Assembly (NCBI RefSeq): GCF_954871325.1
Contig: NC_088775.1
Span: forward strand, 248,001-312,000
Length of the DNA: 64,000 nt
From: Gordionus sp. m RMFG-2023
Taxonomy: Eukaryota > Nematomorpha > Gordioida > Chordodea > Parachordodidae
Direction of reading: 5' to 3'
Shown here: one piece after another, positions 30,001 to 39,158 of the stretch
How positions within the stretch are numbered: the stretch's first letter is position 1
How the letters are laid out: each line of letters opens with the position of its first letter
Position numbers and translations under genes: made by a program
Notes under the pieces: generated by a model
What the model saw: the letters and a program-made list of their open reading frames with translations, nothing else
What the model was told of the DNA's origin: nothing
Database searches by the model: none

Positions 30001-33000
30001 GCGCGTGCGCAGGAATTTAGTCTGGGGGGGGGGGGGGGGATAATAAATTTTTTTAAAAAATATACACAATTTTAAATTAATGTGAATTATAAAAAATATT
30101 ATATAAAACCGGCATATAAAAAACTATAAAATAAATGTGAAATTAAAAAATATTAAACGGATATAAATGGCGGCATTGAAAAACTATAAAATAAATGTGA
30201 ATTATAAAATATAAAGTGTATTTAACCACCATATGATTCACTTAAATGACCCAAAAGAAATTTGAATTTTTTGAGCCTTTAAAATTTATATATATAAAGT
30301 ATAAAAAATTTAATTGTTGGAAAATATAAATTAATACACAAAATGTTTCTTAGGAATAATTGTATTTTGTATGTTTTGAGCAGATTTTTCCATTATCTCA
30401 TCCTTGCTTGGCGTTAAATGCCTATGAATATTGAAAAGATCCAAACTATTCAATCTAATTTCAGAAGTTTTACTTCATAGGTATGTTTTTCAGAGACTTG
30501 CTGGCCCATCCCCCGGGCCTGACCGTATTTTAATTTTTTTAAGTATACCCGGGCCGGGCCCAAAATATTTTTCAAAAAAACACCCGGGCTGGGCCTGAAA
30601 TTTTTTTTAAAAAAAATATCCAGGCCGGGCTATACATTTTATTACCGAATATTTGAAATCGCCATTATTAGCTATAAAAATCAAAAATAAATATATTTAT
30701 TTTAGAAAAATTCGGACCGGGATTGAATTCAAAAAAGCCGAGCCGGGCCTGAAAATTTTTTAAAAAAAAAACCCCGAACAGTATCGTTTGAAAAATGAAA
30801 TCCGGGCCTTGCCCTTCAATTGGTACCTCTGCAGGGCTCTGTTAATCTTCTTAAAAAGAGAAGTTCACTCTTTAGTTTACTAATGGGAAGAGTTGCTAAT
30901 ATATTTATAACCATTTTAATACATTGGATATAATCTAAAATGTGTTTGAAATAATGCAATGCATCCATAGCATTTTTTGGGACTATATCAACCATAGTTA
31001 ATCTTTTAATCATAGTTATTCAGCTAATAAGGCATCATAAGATACTTTAATATCTTCAAGATAAAATTTAATAAATATTTTTTTTTTCTATCACCATCTG
31101 AAAAAGGTTGAAGGCTTTTGTGGAGGTTCTGCAGATTGGTAAGTGCTGCATGATGAATTAAAAACCATTTATTTATTTGAGTTATAAATATATCTAAGAG
31201 TTGAGACATCTGTGTTATAATTCTTCTACTAATCCTATATTAATGTTTTGACGATGAGCTTGCTTGCTGCAAGTCAAGGGGGACAAATATTAAACACGTA
31301 TAGATCTGCCTTTGACTCAACAATAATATATCAAATATGAATTTCTTCATCAACATTAGCTCTAATTTCCTTGAGTTCTAATAAAATGCTCTCCGCTATT
31401 CTCATATCCTTAATCAAGTCAATGTCATATGAAAAGTATTACATAAAATAGTTGTATAATTAAATAATACATTCTAATGAGAAAATGTATTTGGAATAAG
31501 TATTGAATCCAATAATTTTCTTGCTTCTGAGTAAATATTTATTTCAAACCATTATGATATTTCAATAATAGCATTAATAATCGACTCTTCTAACTCCATA
31601 AAAGCTGTTACTGCTTGATGGCGGCGACTCGATCTCGTTGGACAAGCTTGCAATTTCTTTCTCCAAGGAGTTTCAGAAATAATTATTATTTGACCTAGAA
31701 ATTTAGATAAATATTATGCCACTAATATTTGAAAATAATAGGTAAATTACGCCAAGGAAAACTTGAAATCGAAATTAATTGATAAAATAACTTAGTAGAT
31801 GAATGTGATAAATAAATAATTAAATATATATGAGATAGGAATAAATTTCAACAAATATAAATTAATATTAATAATAATATTTTTGAAATATATAATCCGG
31901 CATCTGCATTTTTTGGCTTTGGGGGGTCCCCCACGCTGCGTACGCGCCTGGATTGGAGCATTATTTTATCCTAATTTATTGTAATATACAGGTTGTGGAT
32001 TGGAGCATAACAAATCTCGATTTATTGGGATACGAACAAAAACTGATCAAAAACTTATCAGAGGGAACAAAGAGAAAACTCTCGACTGCTGTTGCTTTAG
32101 TAGGAAATCCCCCCATCATATTGCTTGACGAACCAACTACAGGTTTGATATTTTTGCTTTCCATATAATTAGGTTAACTATTAAAATGTTGATGTGCCAG
32201 ATATAGCCTCTAATACGTCGATCCTTTTATTAATTAAAAATTAAAGCCATGATCCGATCCGTCATTGAGGCTACCAACTAGTCTGTAGTCAATAACACGG
32301 AAGCATTTGCCAGTAGATTAGATTATCTTTCCTATCGTCATATCTTTGTAGTTGTTAGTAGGTGGATATTTACTATTATTGTCTTTGATTTAAGGTTGTG
32401 CAGAATTTCACTAGATGTCTCAGAAATATCAAATGAGTGATCAAGAGAAGTTAAATTCATTTGGAGATTTTTTTAAATTTTGTAGTCTCAAATCGGGGGA
32501 GAATAAATGAATTTACTTAATTTTTAAAGGAAAAATAAATAAATTTTGGCACCTAGATTGGTTAAGTTGATCGTTATTCCCAAGACTTCTGCTCAGCCTA
32601 TTAAGTGAAAGGAAAGCTCTTTATAAATTATTGTTGTAAAAATTATATTGTCTTGAATTTGATTGTCGATAAATAGTCTTTATCTACTATTTTTTTATTC
32701 TAAACAGATATTTAGTATATTACAAATTGATACTATAAAAAATTTGTGTAAATAATATTTTGAGAATATACTATATTAAATGTAATTATAAAATAAATTA
32801 AACTGATATTTTAATTAATAAAAAGATATAACATATACTATATAATAATGTATTTAATCCTTTGCGTATTTATTCCATGGCAGGAAAACTATAATTGTAT
32901 TATGTAATAGATATTACAAATGTTAGCTAGTGTTAACTTTCATCAAACATTATATTAATCATAACTATATATAATCATTTTGACCATATCTAATTGACGA

Positions 33001-35789
33001 ATATAATAATTCATGTTGTATAAATTTTAAAAAAAACGGCCCGGGTTTTTTAAAAAAAAATTTTTAGGCCCGGCCGGCTCGGGTATATTTTAAAAATTTA
33101 AAATACGGCCCAGCCGGGCCGGGTTTGCAGGTCACTAATATAGACTAAGGTAACCCGGCCGAAGGCCGAGCAAACGGATGGAAAGCCCGCCCAAAATGGG
33201 GTCTGGGGCGAAGCCCCCATTAATTTTTAATTCCCCCCCCCCCTTAAGAAAATCCTGGCTACACCTATGTATCAAGGAATATATCCTTTAAGGTTATGAT
33301 GGAGTTATAAGCATAAAGTATATATTAATATCAATCAGTCAACCAAATATGATTACCTCATATAATTAACACATGGGAGGAGATGATTTATATAGATTTG
33401 CGAGTGATTATCGTTTCCGACAACGCAGAAAAAGATGTTCTCGAACTTTCTTCATTTATATAATGTCCTGTCTGTGATATTTCCTGTTAAAAATATGTCT
33501 CATTTATTATTCAGAAGATTACCTGATTAGAAATTCACCTGAATATTAATACCATCCTGGCACCAAAATTTTTGATTAATTCATTCCGAAAGGTAGAAAT
33601 AAGTAAGTCAATCATCATAGTCTTTGTAAATGGTGAAAGATAAATATGACATATAATTGTGATAAACAAGATGTTTATATAAATTGGTCATTATTTCACC
33701 AAAAAATGAATTCGTTTTCTCCCAATGTTTGATTTTTGGAACATTCCATATAATCTTAAAATTTTGTTATGGAATCTTTATATATTTTAAATATTTTTTA
33801 TGTTTTTTGATATTATTTAACGGGTTAATAGAAAGAATGTGCTGCATTCTCATTTTTAAAGGTAACGGATTTAGCTAGGTATATACATGGTCCTTGAAAC
33901 GTAAGTCAAAAGTTATATCAGATGTAAATCGAGCTAATAATTAATATGAAGGAAGGAATAATCGTTTCTCCAATCCAATAGCAATATGCATCCTTTCAGC
34001 TTTGATTAATAAAATGAGATGCGAAGTTAATTCCTAAGAAAAAAAATAATGGAACAATAGTTATTGGAAGATATGATCCGATGGCACAACAATATATAAA
34101 TATTTTATTTGATTAAAAAGATTCTGCGAGGAATATAGTGATGGGGTTTTAGATCTTCAGGATTTATGATAGCCATTCCAATTTATGCTTAAAATTTACT
34201 TGAATATATAATATACCCAGTGTTTTTATATTGTAAGTGTATGTATTTTGTTTGAAACCTATTATCAATTTTGTGCAAATATTTTATAAATAAAATTTTG
34301 TAGTTTAAAATATAGTCAAGTTTAATATCATATTTGCTGTGAGAATGAATCTTGTGTATATAACATAATAAAATTAGATGTCAGGTTAAATAGTCCAAGA
34401 AAATACCAAATATATATATAGGTGTCAGAAAATTAAAATAATAAATCCTTTTAACATAATTATAATTTTGATTTGCTAGTTAAATGTCTGAAATAATTCA
34501 GAGATTTTTTTAGAACACTTATTTTATTTATTAATAAAAACATATATTTAAAGATAACTTATACATGTCATACTCGTATTGAGATATGGAATTCGTTGAG
34601 ATTCGGAATCTCTCAATTTTAAATTATTAACTGCGAATGTTTGAATTTAAAAATTCTCATAAAATCGGAAATGTATTCCAGAACGTATAGAATAACCAGA
34701 CTGTGCCTTCAGATAATTGTTAAAATACCTTTAATTTTATATCCTAGATTTTTCATATTGATATCGGTTGGCTATAGTAAAAACCTTCTCTTAATTTAGG
34801 AAATAAAATTTTAGCTCAAATTCCATTTCAATCGAATGTGGAATATCTTAAAATATTTAAGCATTAATATTGGAAAGAAACCCTTATAAAAAATTTTAAG
34901 ACAGATTTACTCTGATAATTGCTAATATAAGGTAATTTATGAAAAATTTTAGAATTAAAATATTTAAAAAATTCGCTAGGTATGGATCCATCAGCTCGTC
35001 GATTCCTTTGGAACTGTATTTTAGAGTTATTGGCTAATAACAAATGCATTCTATTCACTTCTCATAGTATGGAAGAATGCGAGGTATTATGTTCTAAGAT
35101 AGCTATCATGGTAAATGGTAAGATACAATGTATTGGAAGTCTACAACATCTGAAAAGCAGGTATACAATTTTATACTAATATAACACGTATATTCATAAT
35201 GTGGTAAAAATTTTGCGTTGTTTTTGTAAATTTAGATTTTTGATTTAATTGCCAGTGTTTTGACTTAAGATATTAACTTAATTGATCATAACTACAAAAA
35301 TATAATGTAAATAATTTGGAACAACTGTAATTGATAAGAACAAATTAAATTATATTTATTAATATAGATATGGGGAAGGATATTTTGTCACGGTAAAGTT
35401 AAAAGTAGACGCTTTGTCTCCTTACTATGTGACATCACACGCCGATTTATTTATCAATTACTTACAATCTATTTTTCCCGTTTGCAGTATTAAAGAAAAA
35501 CACGAAAGCCGTATTTTGGTATTATCACATTATAACTTACTATTTGTCTGAATGCACAAATTTCAAAAATATATTATTCATCAGCTTATTTAATCAATTT
35601 TTAGTTATTTTGATTATACTTTCTATTGTAATTTACGTAACCCTTTGGCAGGCTCATTTTCCCCAGAAAGATTTGAAATTGTCTCTTATATTTGACGCTT
35701 TGGAAGAGGTGCGAGAAAAATACGGCATTCAAGATTATTCCATCACTCAATCCACACTTGAACAAGTTTATGATAAATTATTTTTATAA
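1162..35789 (+). CDS. ABCA-subfamily (ABCA1-like) lipid transporter, 3' part of gene
   Basis: Full-size ABC transporter of subfamily A. The family moves lipids across membranes, with two six-helix membrane halves, two large extracellular domains and two cytoplasmic ATPase domains. The window holds NBD1 onward. Exons: 1162-1352, 3334-3445, 10973-11180, 11834-12036, about 12396-12638, 13026-13191, 13654-13951, 15500-16970, 18315-18403, 21359-21652, 25706-25969, 26153-26634, 27225-27442, 31992-32142, 34980-35160, 35368-35518, 35652-35789. Splice phases agree at every junction and sum to 1620 codons including the TAA stop. The order NBD1, TM7, ECD2, TM8-12, NBD2 follows human ABCA1. The start and N-terminal half are upstream of the window, so the gene is partial here. 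The C-terminus ends soon after the NBD2 regulatory segment ([10 protein letters not shown]) without the longer tail of ABCA1. Which ABCA member it is cannot be fixed; ABCA1/4/7 or ABCA2-like are all possible. An ATTAAA at 35812 could serve polyadenylation. Confidence 0.93.
1353..3333 (+). other. ABCA intron
   Basis: AT-rich DNA. Only weak local repeats around a CGAGTCGTGAACT motif (1640-1705) are seen. Short open frames here show no family resemblance. Confidence 0.55.
4112..5407. mobile_element. Non-autonomous hAT element with CAGGGGCGGACTG ends
   Basis: Left end CAGGGGCGGACTGAC and right end CCAGTCCGCCCCTG are inverted. Flanks CGATGGTT and TTATGGTT match at 6 of 8 positions, as an aged 8-bp duplication. 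The interior (1.3 kb) has no recognisable transposase. GC-richer sub-terminal zones occur at both ends (cggcctcgtgggc; cgcggccacacggg). A smaller MITE is nested at 4569-4724. Lies in the 7.5-kb ABCA intron. Confidence 0.72.
4569..4724. mobile_element. TCTAGATACAGA-rich MITE, copy 1
   Basis: Ends CAGAGTT and CTTTAACAACTCTG are inverted. The target duplication ATAATTAC is perfect (4561-4568, 4725-4732). The interior is a run of TCTAGATACAGATA-like repeats separated by short spacers. Nested within the hAT element at 4112-5407, so it is the younger insertion. Confidence 0.85.
5572..5830. mobile_element. GC-rich MITE (CAGAGACCTGCAG ends), copy 1
   Basis: Begins CAGAGACCTACAGGCCC and ends CTCTGCAAATCTCTG, inverted ends. 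The interior alternates CCCGGGCCCGGCC-type blocks with long A or T runs. Flanks are TA repeats, compatible with but not proving an 8-bp duplication. In the 7.5-kb ABCA intron. Confidence 0.75.
8046..8306. mobile_element. GC-rich MITE, copy 2
   Basis: Same family: at least four CCTGGCCGGGCCT-type blocks spaced about 40 bp apart by A/T runs, ending ACCTCTGCAGCTGA. The left terminal repeat is eroded. In the same ABCA intron as copy 1. Confidence 0.68.
8860..9255. repeat. Degenerate tandem repeats, about 100-bp unit
   Basis: aggtacatataatagyattt, then tttaaactctgaaaaagg recurs three times (near 8965, 9060 and 9180), each followed by a variable gttaaaaatgctcaaacagg, atttg segment. In the 7.5-kb ABCA intron. 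Confidence 0.55.
9411..9655. mobile_element. MITE with about 36-bp terminal inverted repeats
   Basis: Left arm aaggtctaatttatagtaaa, then cacgttatgctcaagcg; right arm, inverted, aggctgaatttatagtaaag, then gcgtcatgttcaagcg. About 245 bp with no coding potential. Flanking duplication not identified, so superfamily unassigned. In the 7.5-kb ABCA intron. Confidence 0.7.
12396..13951 (+). CDS. ABCA exons: NBD1 regulatory segment, linker and TM7
   Basis: Three exons. About 12396-12638 matches the post-NBD1 regulatory segment: [11 protein letters not shown] aligns with human IGHELTYVLPY, and [13 protein letters not shown] with ISSYGISETTLEE. Its 5' edge is uncertain; the start after AG at 12395 is chosen for phase 0, and other AGs lie nearby. 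13026-13191 is a poorly conserved hydrophilic linker. 13654-13951 holds the conserved element before TM7 ([20 protein letters not shown]) and the TM7 helix itself, a run of V, L, I and F ending in MRLIP. This is the junction between the two halves of the transporter, and the linker is expected on the cytoplasmic side. Confidence 0.82.
14455..14590. mobile_element. AGTGTTGTTAAACGG MITE, right-half copy
   Basis: Shows the family's right half (atccatgagaaaaatctata), then two tandem gccgttaayCGGTTTTTAAAAA blocks and the end GGCCGTTTAACGACACT. In the ABCA intron before the ECD2 exon. Confidence 0.55.
15213..15435. mobile_element. AGTGTTGTTAAACGG MITE, full-length copy
   Basis: About 223 bp. Starts GGTGTTGTTAAACAG and ends CCGTTTTACAACACC, inverted. 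Ends 64 bp before the ABCA ECD2 exon, so the 3' part of that intron, including the region where the branch point is expected, abuts transposon DNA. Confidence 0.7.
15500..16970 (+). CDS. ABCA exon encoding the second extracellular domain (ECD2)
   Basis: One 490-codon exon. The acceptor after AG at 15498-15499 fits the phase of the preceding exon; the donor is ATG|gtgagt at 16970. The last 190 residues match human ABCA1 ECD2: a CHCPH cysteine pair (about 16399) for CQCSS, then [17 protein letters not shown] (human NISDYLVKT), RVGGFEH, and [23 protein letters not shown] (human [23 protein letters not shown], residues interrupted here only by substitutions). The first 300 residues are much longer than the roughly 90 in human ABCA1. 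They contain a basic, cysteine-free stretch from about 15879 to 16382, flanked by RRKKR and RNKR. This segment is unlike the rest of the family and gives no recognised domain. The domain faces the extracellular or luminal side. Confidence 0.9.
16971..18314 (+). other. ABCA intron, no recognised content
   Basis: AT-rich sequence with A runs. No repeat family, gene or motif recognised. Confidence 0.5.
18315..18403 (+). CDS. ABCA short exon linking ECD2 to TM8
   Basis: An 89-bp exon identified by homology. It encodes [20 protein letters not shown], matching human ABCA1 [20 protein letters not shown] just before TM8. The acceptor is ..tgtAG at 18313-18314 (phase 0, as left by the ECD2 exon). The donor after 18403 leaves two bases that join the single base at 21359 to make a Ser codon. 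Both junction phases fit, so this closes the only gap between ECD2 and the membrane helices. It lies in an intron region otherwise of AT-rich DNA without recognisable content. Confidence 0.88.
19120..19150. repeat. Short hairpin
   Basis: GCCATTTTACCC and GGGGTAAAATGGC are inverted copies separated by a few bases. Isolated in ABCA intron DNA; no further element structure seen. Confidence 0.5.
19590..20760. repeat. Long inverted repeat (fold-back element)
   Basis: The left arm (about 19590-19970) and right arm (about 20400-20760) are imperfect inverted copies. Matching blocks: aataagtctattaccaaaaa / gataagtctattgccaaaaa; cctaatatttgta; gtactgggccaagagctatt / atactgggccaagagttatt; tccatctttaaaaa. 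The roughly 430-bp spacer has no recognised gene. In the ABCA intron before exon 21359. Transcribed as part of the intron it could form a long hairpin. Confidence 0.65.
21359..26634 (+). CDS. ABCA exons encoding TM8-TM12 and the lead into NBD2
   Basis: Three exons. 21359-21652 holds the TM8 motif [11 protein letters not shown] (human SFVPASFVVFL), the SKHLQ...W..YWLANF coupling segment and TM9. 25706-25969 begins with a split Gly and carries [17 protein letters not shown] and [17 protein letters not shown], matching the human TM10-TM11 region. 26153-26634 carries the last helix ([15 protein letters not shown]), then a charged cytoplasmic linker rich in E and K, then the start of NBD2 up to LLGVNGAG. 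The intron at 26635 therefore splits Walker A between GVNGAG and KTT. Junctions are phase 2, 2 and 1 in turn. Confidence 0.92.
22150..22236. repeat. Tandem repeat, about 32-bp unit, three copies
   Basis: Repeats of gaactaatcatcatattaa, ttcatat with small differences. ABCA intron. Confidence 0.6.
23463..23520. repeat. 27-bp tandem repeat, two copies
   Basis: attatgtgtatattttttat, taaatt is repeated twice at the left edge of the hAT relic. Confidence 0.6.
23464..24278 (+). pseudogene. hAT transposase C-terminal relic with an internal tandem duplication
   Basis: Translated pieces follow the order of hAT transposases of the ZMYM1 / 52-kDa-repressor-like group: [20 protein letters not shown], then [20 protein letters not shown] (a PR....Q..R.N motif), then [12 protein letters not shown] (Y+I...PfL block), then VFWYKNLDK, then a degraded ILCLFLIK helix. 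A 163-bp segment is repeated in tandem (23648-23810 and 23811-23973) with few differences, which duplicates the PR....Q..R.N block. It lies in the ABCA intron between 21653 and 25705. Terminal repeats not identified. Confidence 0.7.
27225..35789 (+). CDS. ABCA exons encoding nucleotide-binding domain 2 and C-terminus
   Basis: Five exons. 27225-27442 completes Walker A (GKTTTFKM) and has a Q-loop CSQDD where ABCA1 has CPQFD. 31992-32142 has the signature [10 protein letters not shown] and Walker [11 protein letters not shown]. 34980-35160 has [12 protein letters not shown], and the H-loop in [10 protein letters not shown], then [18 protein letters not shown]. 35368-35518 is the [11 protein letters not shown] segment, ending in SIKEKH. 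35652-35789 has [20 protein letters not shown] and stop. The signature has Glu in place of the first Gly of the usual SGG, a position close to ATP at the dimer interface, so site activity may be altered. The donor of the first exon (27442) is chosen for phase; a second GT lies nine bases upstream. Confidence 0.92.
27640..27946 (+). pseudogene. Reverse transcriptase palm fragment (YLDD motif)
   Basis: Encodes [20 protein letters not shown], then [11 protein letters not shown]. The YLDD box followed by a GL.L..SKS motif is the C and D region of reverse transcriptase, typical of the element family whose CCHC/RLE tails occur at 40564 and 60560. A few codons upstream (27640-27680) [12 protein letters not shown] resembles the QGDPL..LLF box. 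Nothing convincing follows beyond 28200. The fragment lies in the ABCA intron between the two first NBD2 exons and is decayed. Confidence 0.68.
29998..31950 (-). mobile_element. hAT DNA transposon with terminal repeats and 8-bp target duplication
   Basis: The left end is CAGGCGCGTGCGCAG and the right end CTGCGTACGCGCCTG, inverted copies with one mismatch. Both flanks are GATTGGAG (29990-29997 and 31951-31958), a perfect 8-bp target duplication, the hallmark of hAT. Inside, the minus strand holds transposase relics. At 31625-31680 is an RWxxR-like block. At 31024-31209 is the segment containing [13 protein letters not shown]. At 30816-31013 is a C-terminal dimerisation block with [15 protein letters not shown] and LLFLRRL. 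The coding part is decayed and lacks clear catalytic residues. A GC-rich MITE copy is nested at 30491-30841. It sits in the ABCA intron, with its right end 41 bp before exon 31992. Confidence 0.85.
30491..30841. mobile_element. GC-rich MITE, copy 3, nested in hAT element
   Basis: Longest copy (about 350 bp): CAGAGACTTGCTGG start, GTACCTCTGCAGGGCTCTG end. About seven GGGCCGGGCC-like blocks are separated by A/T tracts in near-regular 40-45 bp units. Inserted inside the hAT element at 29998-31950. Confidence 0.75.
32143..34979 (+). other. ABCA intron
   Basis: Holds a partial GC-rich MITE (33035-33134). It is followed at 33150-33268 by a GC-richer stretch that ends TCCTGGCTACACCTATG, like the end of another hAT element whose partner end I could not find. 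Otherwise AT-rich without recognised content. Confidence 0.5.
33035..33134. mobile_element. GC-rich MITE, partial copy
   Basis: Three GGCCCGGCC-like blocks in inverse orientation, ending GGTTTGCAGGTCACT. One terminal region only. In the ABCA intron before exon 34980. Confidence 0.6.
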
Positions 35790-35958
35790 TTTCGGAATAT
35801 AATTAAAGCTTCCATAATTTGAATGGCGGTTCCTTTTTGGTCTTACTAAGTAAGGTGGCCGGTTTTATATGATTTTAATCATTGGAGAACCCTTATCTTA
35901 AAATTCGTTATTTGACAGCGCATGAATTTCTTAAGAATTTGTGATTATGGGAAATTTA

Positions 35959-36118
35959 TGTTAAAGGATCTAGATACAAGTATGTATCTAGATATAAAAA
36001 TGTGGTATCTGTATCTCTATCTAGATAGATTTTCGATTAAAATATCTGTATTTAGATATTATTTTAGACGATGTATCTGTATATAGATCCATTTAAAAAG
36101 TATCTTTTAACAAGTCTG
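35959..36118. mobile_element. TCTAGATACAGA-rich MITE, copy 2
   Basis: Same family in inverse orientation to copy 1, flanked by GAAATTTA on both sides (35951-35958, 36119-36126). The left terminal repeat has lost its first bases. Lies 170 bp downstream of the ABCA stop codon. Confidence 0.83.
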
Positions 36119-36269
36119 GAAATTTAATAGCCTAAAATTTAATTTTTATAAACCAGTGCCGTGTAACGTTGTTTCGTTTCAAAGAAAACATAAGTTCATT
36201 CGTTACTTTAATTAGAAAGTAAAGAGTAAAATAAAGAAATTACTTAATTTTGATTTTAAAAGAAAAATT

Positions 36270-36370
36270 CATATCCGATCCGTATTTTTTTTAAATATAT
36301 TGTATGTATCAATTTTTATAGTCAATAATGGCGATTTTTAATATATGGCCCGGCCCGGGTATTTTATTTC
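36270..36370. mobile_element. GC-rich MITE, partial copy
   Basis: Contains the family's unique interior in inverse orientation (atttttatagtcaataatgg, then cgattt) followed by GGCCCGGCCCGGGTA. Terminal repeats absent. Intergenic between ABCA and TFG. Confidence 0.55.
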
Positions 36371-36648
36371 TATTAGAGGCGAGTTTTCAGATCCAATCTA
36401 TCGATTAGTTTATATCTATTTTTAGTGAATTTCTGTTTAAAATATTATTTAATATAATACAGCATTAACTTCTTATTTTTGGTACCAGTCGTGTTTGTTA
36501 GCACAGAAAAGACTGTGTTACATGCTATCCGTTTAACTCAAAATTTTGAAAAACAATTATTGTTAATAAAACTAAACCTAAAAAGAGTTAGAAATTATAT
36601 TTATATATTAATCATAAACTTTATTCTTATACTTTTATTCATTCTAAT

Positions 36649-36970
36649 CAGTGGCGTTAGCTAGGAATTTTTCTAAGAGGTACAAATCATAACCATATCT
36701 TCGATAATATATAATAAATATTATTTTTAAATGCATTAATAATATGTTATTAAAATATAGTTGATTATTCTCAATGACTTTATGATAATGCTATCCAGAA
36801 TAATTTCAATTGTAATATCCTTCCACAAACATCAAAACCAGAAAAATATAAATATTAATTGTATTTATTTGATATGAAGTCACTTTTAAGTCTTTTGAAC
36901 GTATAATCTAAAAAGAAATTTTTGAGAGGGTTCCAAACCCGAAAATGACCCCCGTGTAGCTACGCCACTG
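36649..36970. mobile_element. hAT MITE with CAGTGGCGTTAGCTAG ends
   Basis: 322 bp. The left end CAGTGGCGTTAGCTAGG is inverted as GTAGCTACGCCACTG at the right end. It is flanked on both sides by ATTCTAAT (36641-36648, 36971-36978), a perfect 8-bp target duplication. No coding capacity. Lies between ABCA and TFG. Confidence 0.85.
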
Positions 36971-37021
36971 ATTCTAATGATTAGATCCTGTTTTTAAAAT
37001 CTCATTATTAGTTCGGCAAAC

Positions 37022-37479
37022 TAGTGTTGTTAAACGGCAAGATTTGAGCCGATTTATAAAAACGACTAACTACAATGTTTTACTTAGAAATATATTATGC
37101 AAGCCTACAGATTTTTCTCACGTGAATAATGAATCGATTCACAAATTCGGGGTTTATATATGTTAACAGATTAAATATTCACAAAAAAAAAAATTAATAT
37201 TCAAAAAAAAAAATTTATATGCAAAATTAAAATTAACAACAATATTCTCAGTATACATTCAAGTTCGTTAACAATAATTTTAATATTCGTCTCACATTTT
37301 AATATTCAAATCATAAAATAAAAAATTCTTTTTACTCAAAAAACTTCATAACTTTAACGGCTGACACAAAGGTTTGGACATCTATTAGCGAAACCTCGAG
37401 GCCTGGGTAATATTTTATCGGCTAAAATATTGAGTTAGCCGGTTTTAAAAACCGGCTCAAATCGAGCCGTTCAACACCA
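37022..37479. mobile_element. AGTGTTGTTAAACGG MITE with internal insertion
   Basis: Left end TAGTGTTGTTAAACGGC, right end GAGCCGTTCAACACCA. About 230 bp longer than the other copies because of an AT-rich insertion (about 37120-37340) with repeated attcacaaaaaa / attcaaaaaa motifs. Contains the family palindrome AGCCGGTTTTAAAAACCGGC. Confidence 0.72.
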
Positions 37480-39158
37480 GGGATTTGGCATTAGTTTTTT
37501 AAAAGTTGTCATATAAGCTGCCTTTATTTCTTTTCTGCTGCTCATCTGACCCAATTATTCAACAATACCCATCTTTAAGCTTAAGAAGCCTCCGCCTGCA
37601 TGGGATTAAGATAAGTTGAAAACTTGTTAACCATATCTTTGGTGCAACATGTGATTTGCATTTATTTGCTTGAATTATCGCTTTCCTTAATTCGAACTTG
37701 CAATCTGAAGCAAAGCTCTATTTAAAGTTTACAGGAATAACAGCTATGATTAGCTTGAAATCATTCCTAGTGTAAATTTGAGACTTCACCTAAAGAGAAA
37801 TTGTAAAGATCTGTAGGTTTAGGATCTATATTTCTTTTCATTTTATCTATAATTTGTCTAAAACGGATTCTCATAAGTAATGAGAATATCATAATCCAAA
37901 TATACTCTGCTAAATTAAAGCAAAAAGCCTTGATAAAACTTTACAAAAATTCATTCAGTAATTCTGGTTTGACTTCTATTAAATCAAGGGGTTAAATTTA
38001 TTCTACCAGTGAGTATACCAAAAAAGATGCAAATAATAATATAAATAAGAGCATTTATTATAAATTATTTTTTGTGTGTAATATTAGTCAAGTTGAATGG
38101 CTTTTCCACTGCAAATTCAGCAAAATGTACTGTGTCTTTTTTTGCTAGCAATATTTTCCAGACTACACTATCCAAACGGAGATTTAAAAATTCAACTGTT
38201 AGATGAATATCATATTAATTTATTTTATCAATACCATTTTAAGCACTTTTGATCTTGAAGCTGTAAAATTTTTAAAATTATTGGCAGTAACACCTCATCA
38301 ATAACACGAGAACCGCTCCAAATGAATGCTTTTATCTTAGGCAACAAATATTATATGCAAATCTAAGAACTTTGATAGATTATTTTGGTTTTATTTTGGA
38401 AGTTTTTTTTTTAATGTTTCATTTCTTCTCTTTTGAAATATTACAATGTTCTTTTTAATAAATTTTATATGTGCTTTTAATATATTTTGAAAAAATGAAA
38501 TATTTGAATCTTGAAAAAAAAATAAAATCGACTACAGTATTTTCTATTGAAAGTAACTAGGGACATTATTTTTGTAGAAAAAAATTAATACAAAGCGTTT
38601 CTTAGGTAACGACGTCATTTTTTTGTCAGTAATAAAAAGAATTTTAAAAATATAGATATGTAAGTTGTTTCCCTTCCAGTACATTGTAGATTTATAAAAA
38701 TCTAAAAACAAAAATATATAATTTTCTTAAGGTATTTTGCTTATTCGCTGCCAAGCAAAAGGACACAATACATTCCAAAATAACTGACGTTCACGATCGC
38801 GTTTATTCGATACCTTATCACCTTATGGATTCCACGAAATTATAATTATTATAACGACTATTATTATTTCTCAAATATTGTATGGATAATAAATCGTTAA
38901 ATTTATCATTATAAACTATCATTTTATTTTTCGGTATAATAATTGCTAATAAATATTAGTCAAAAGTTTTTAATATTATTTTAATCATAATGAAAATTTT
39001 ATAAATTTACTGTTCCAAACAGTCTATACCTAGCAATAAATTAATCTACCTTTTTCCCGATTTTGCTCAATAATATATTTTTCAAATAGTAAACGTAAAA
39101 TTTAAATTATATAATTTTTAACTTAGCATCTAATATGAAATATTTTAAAATAGATTAT

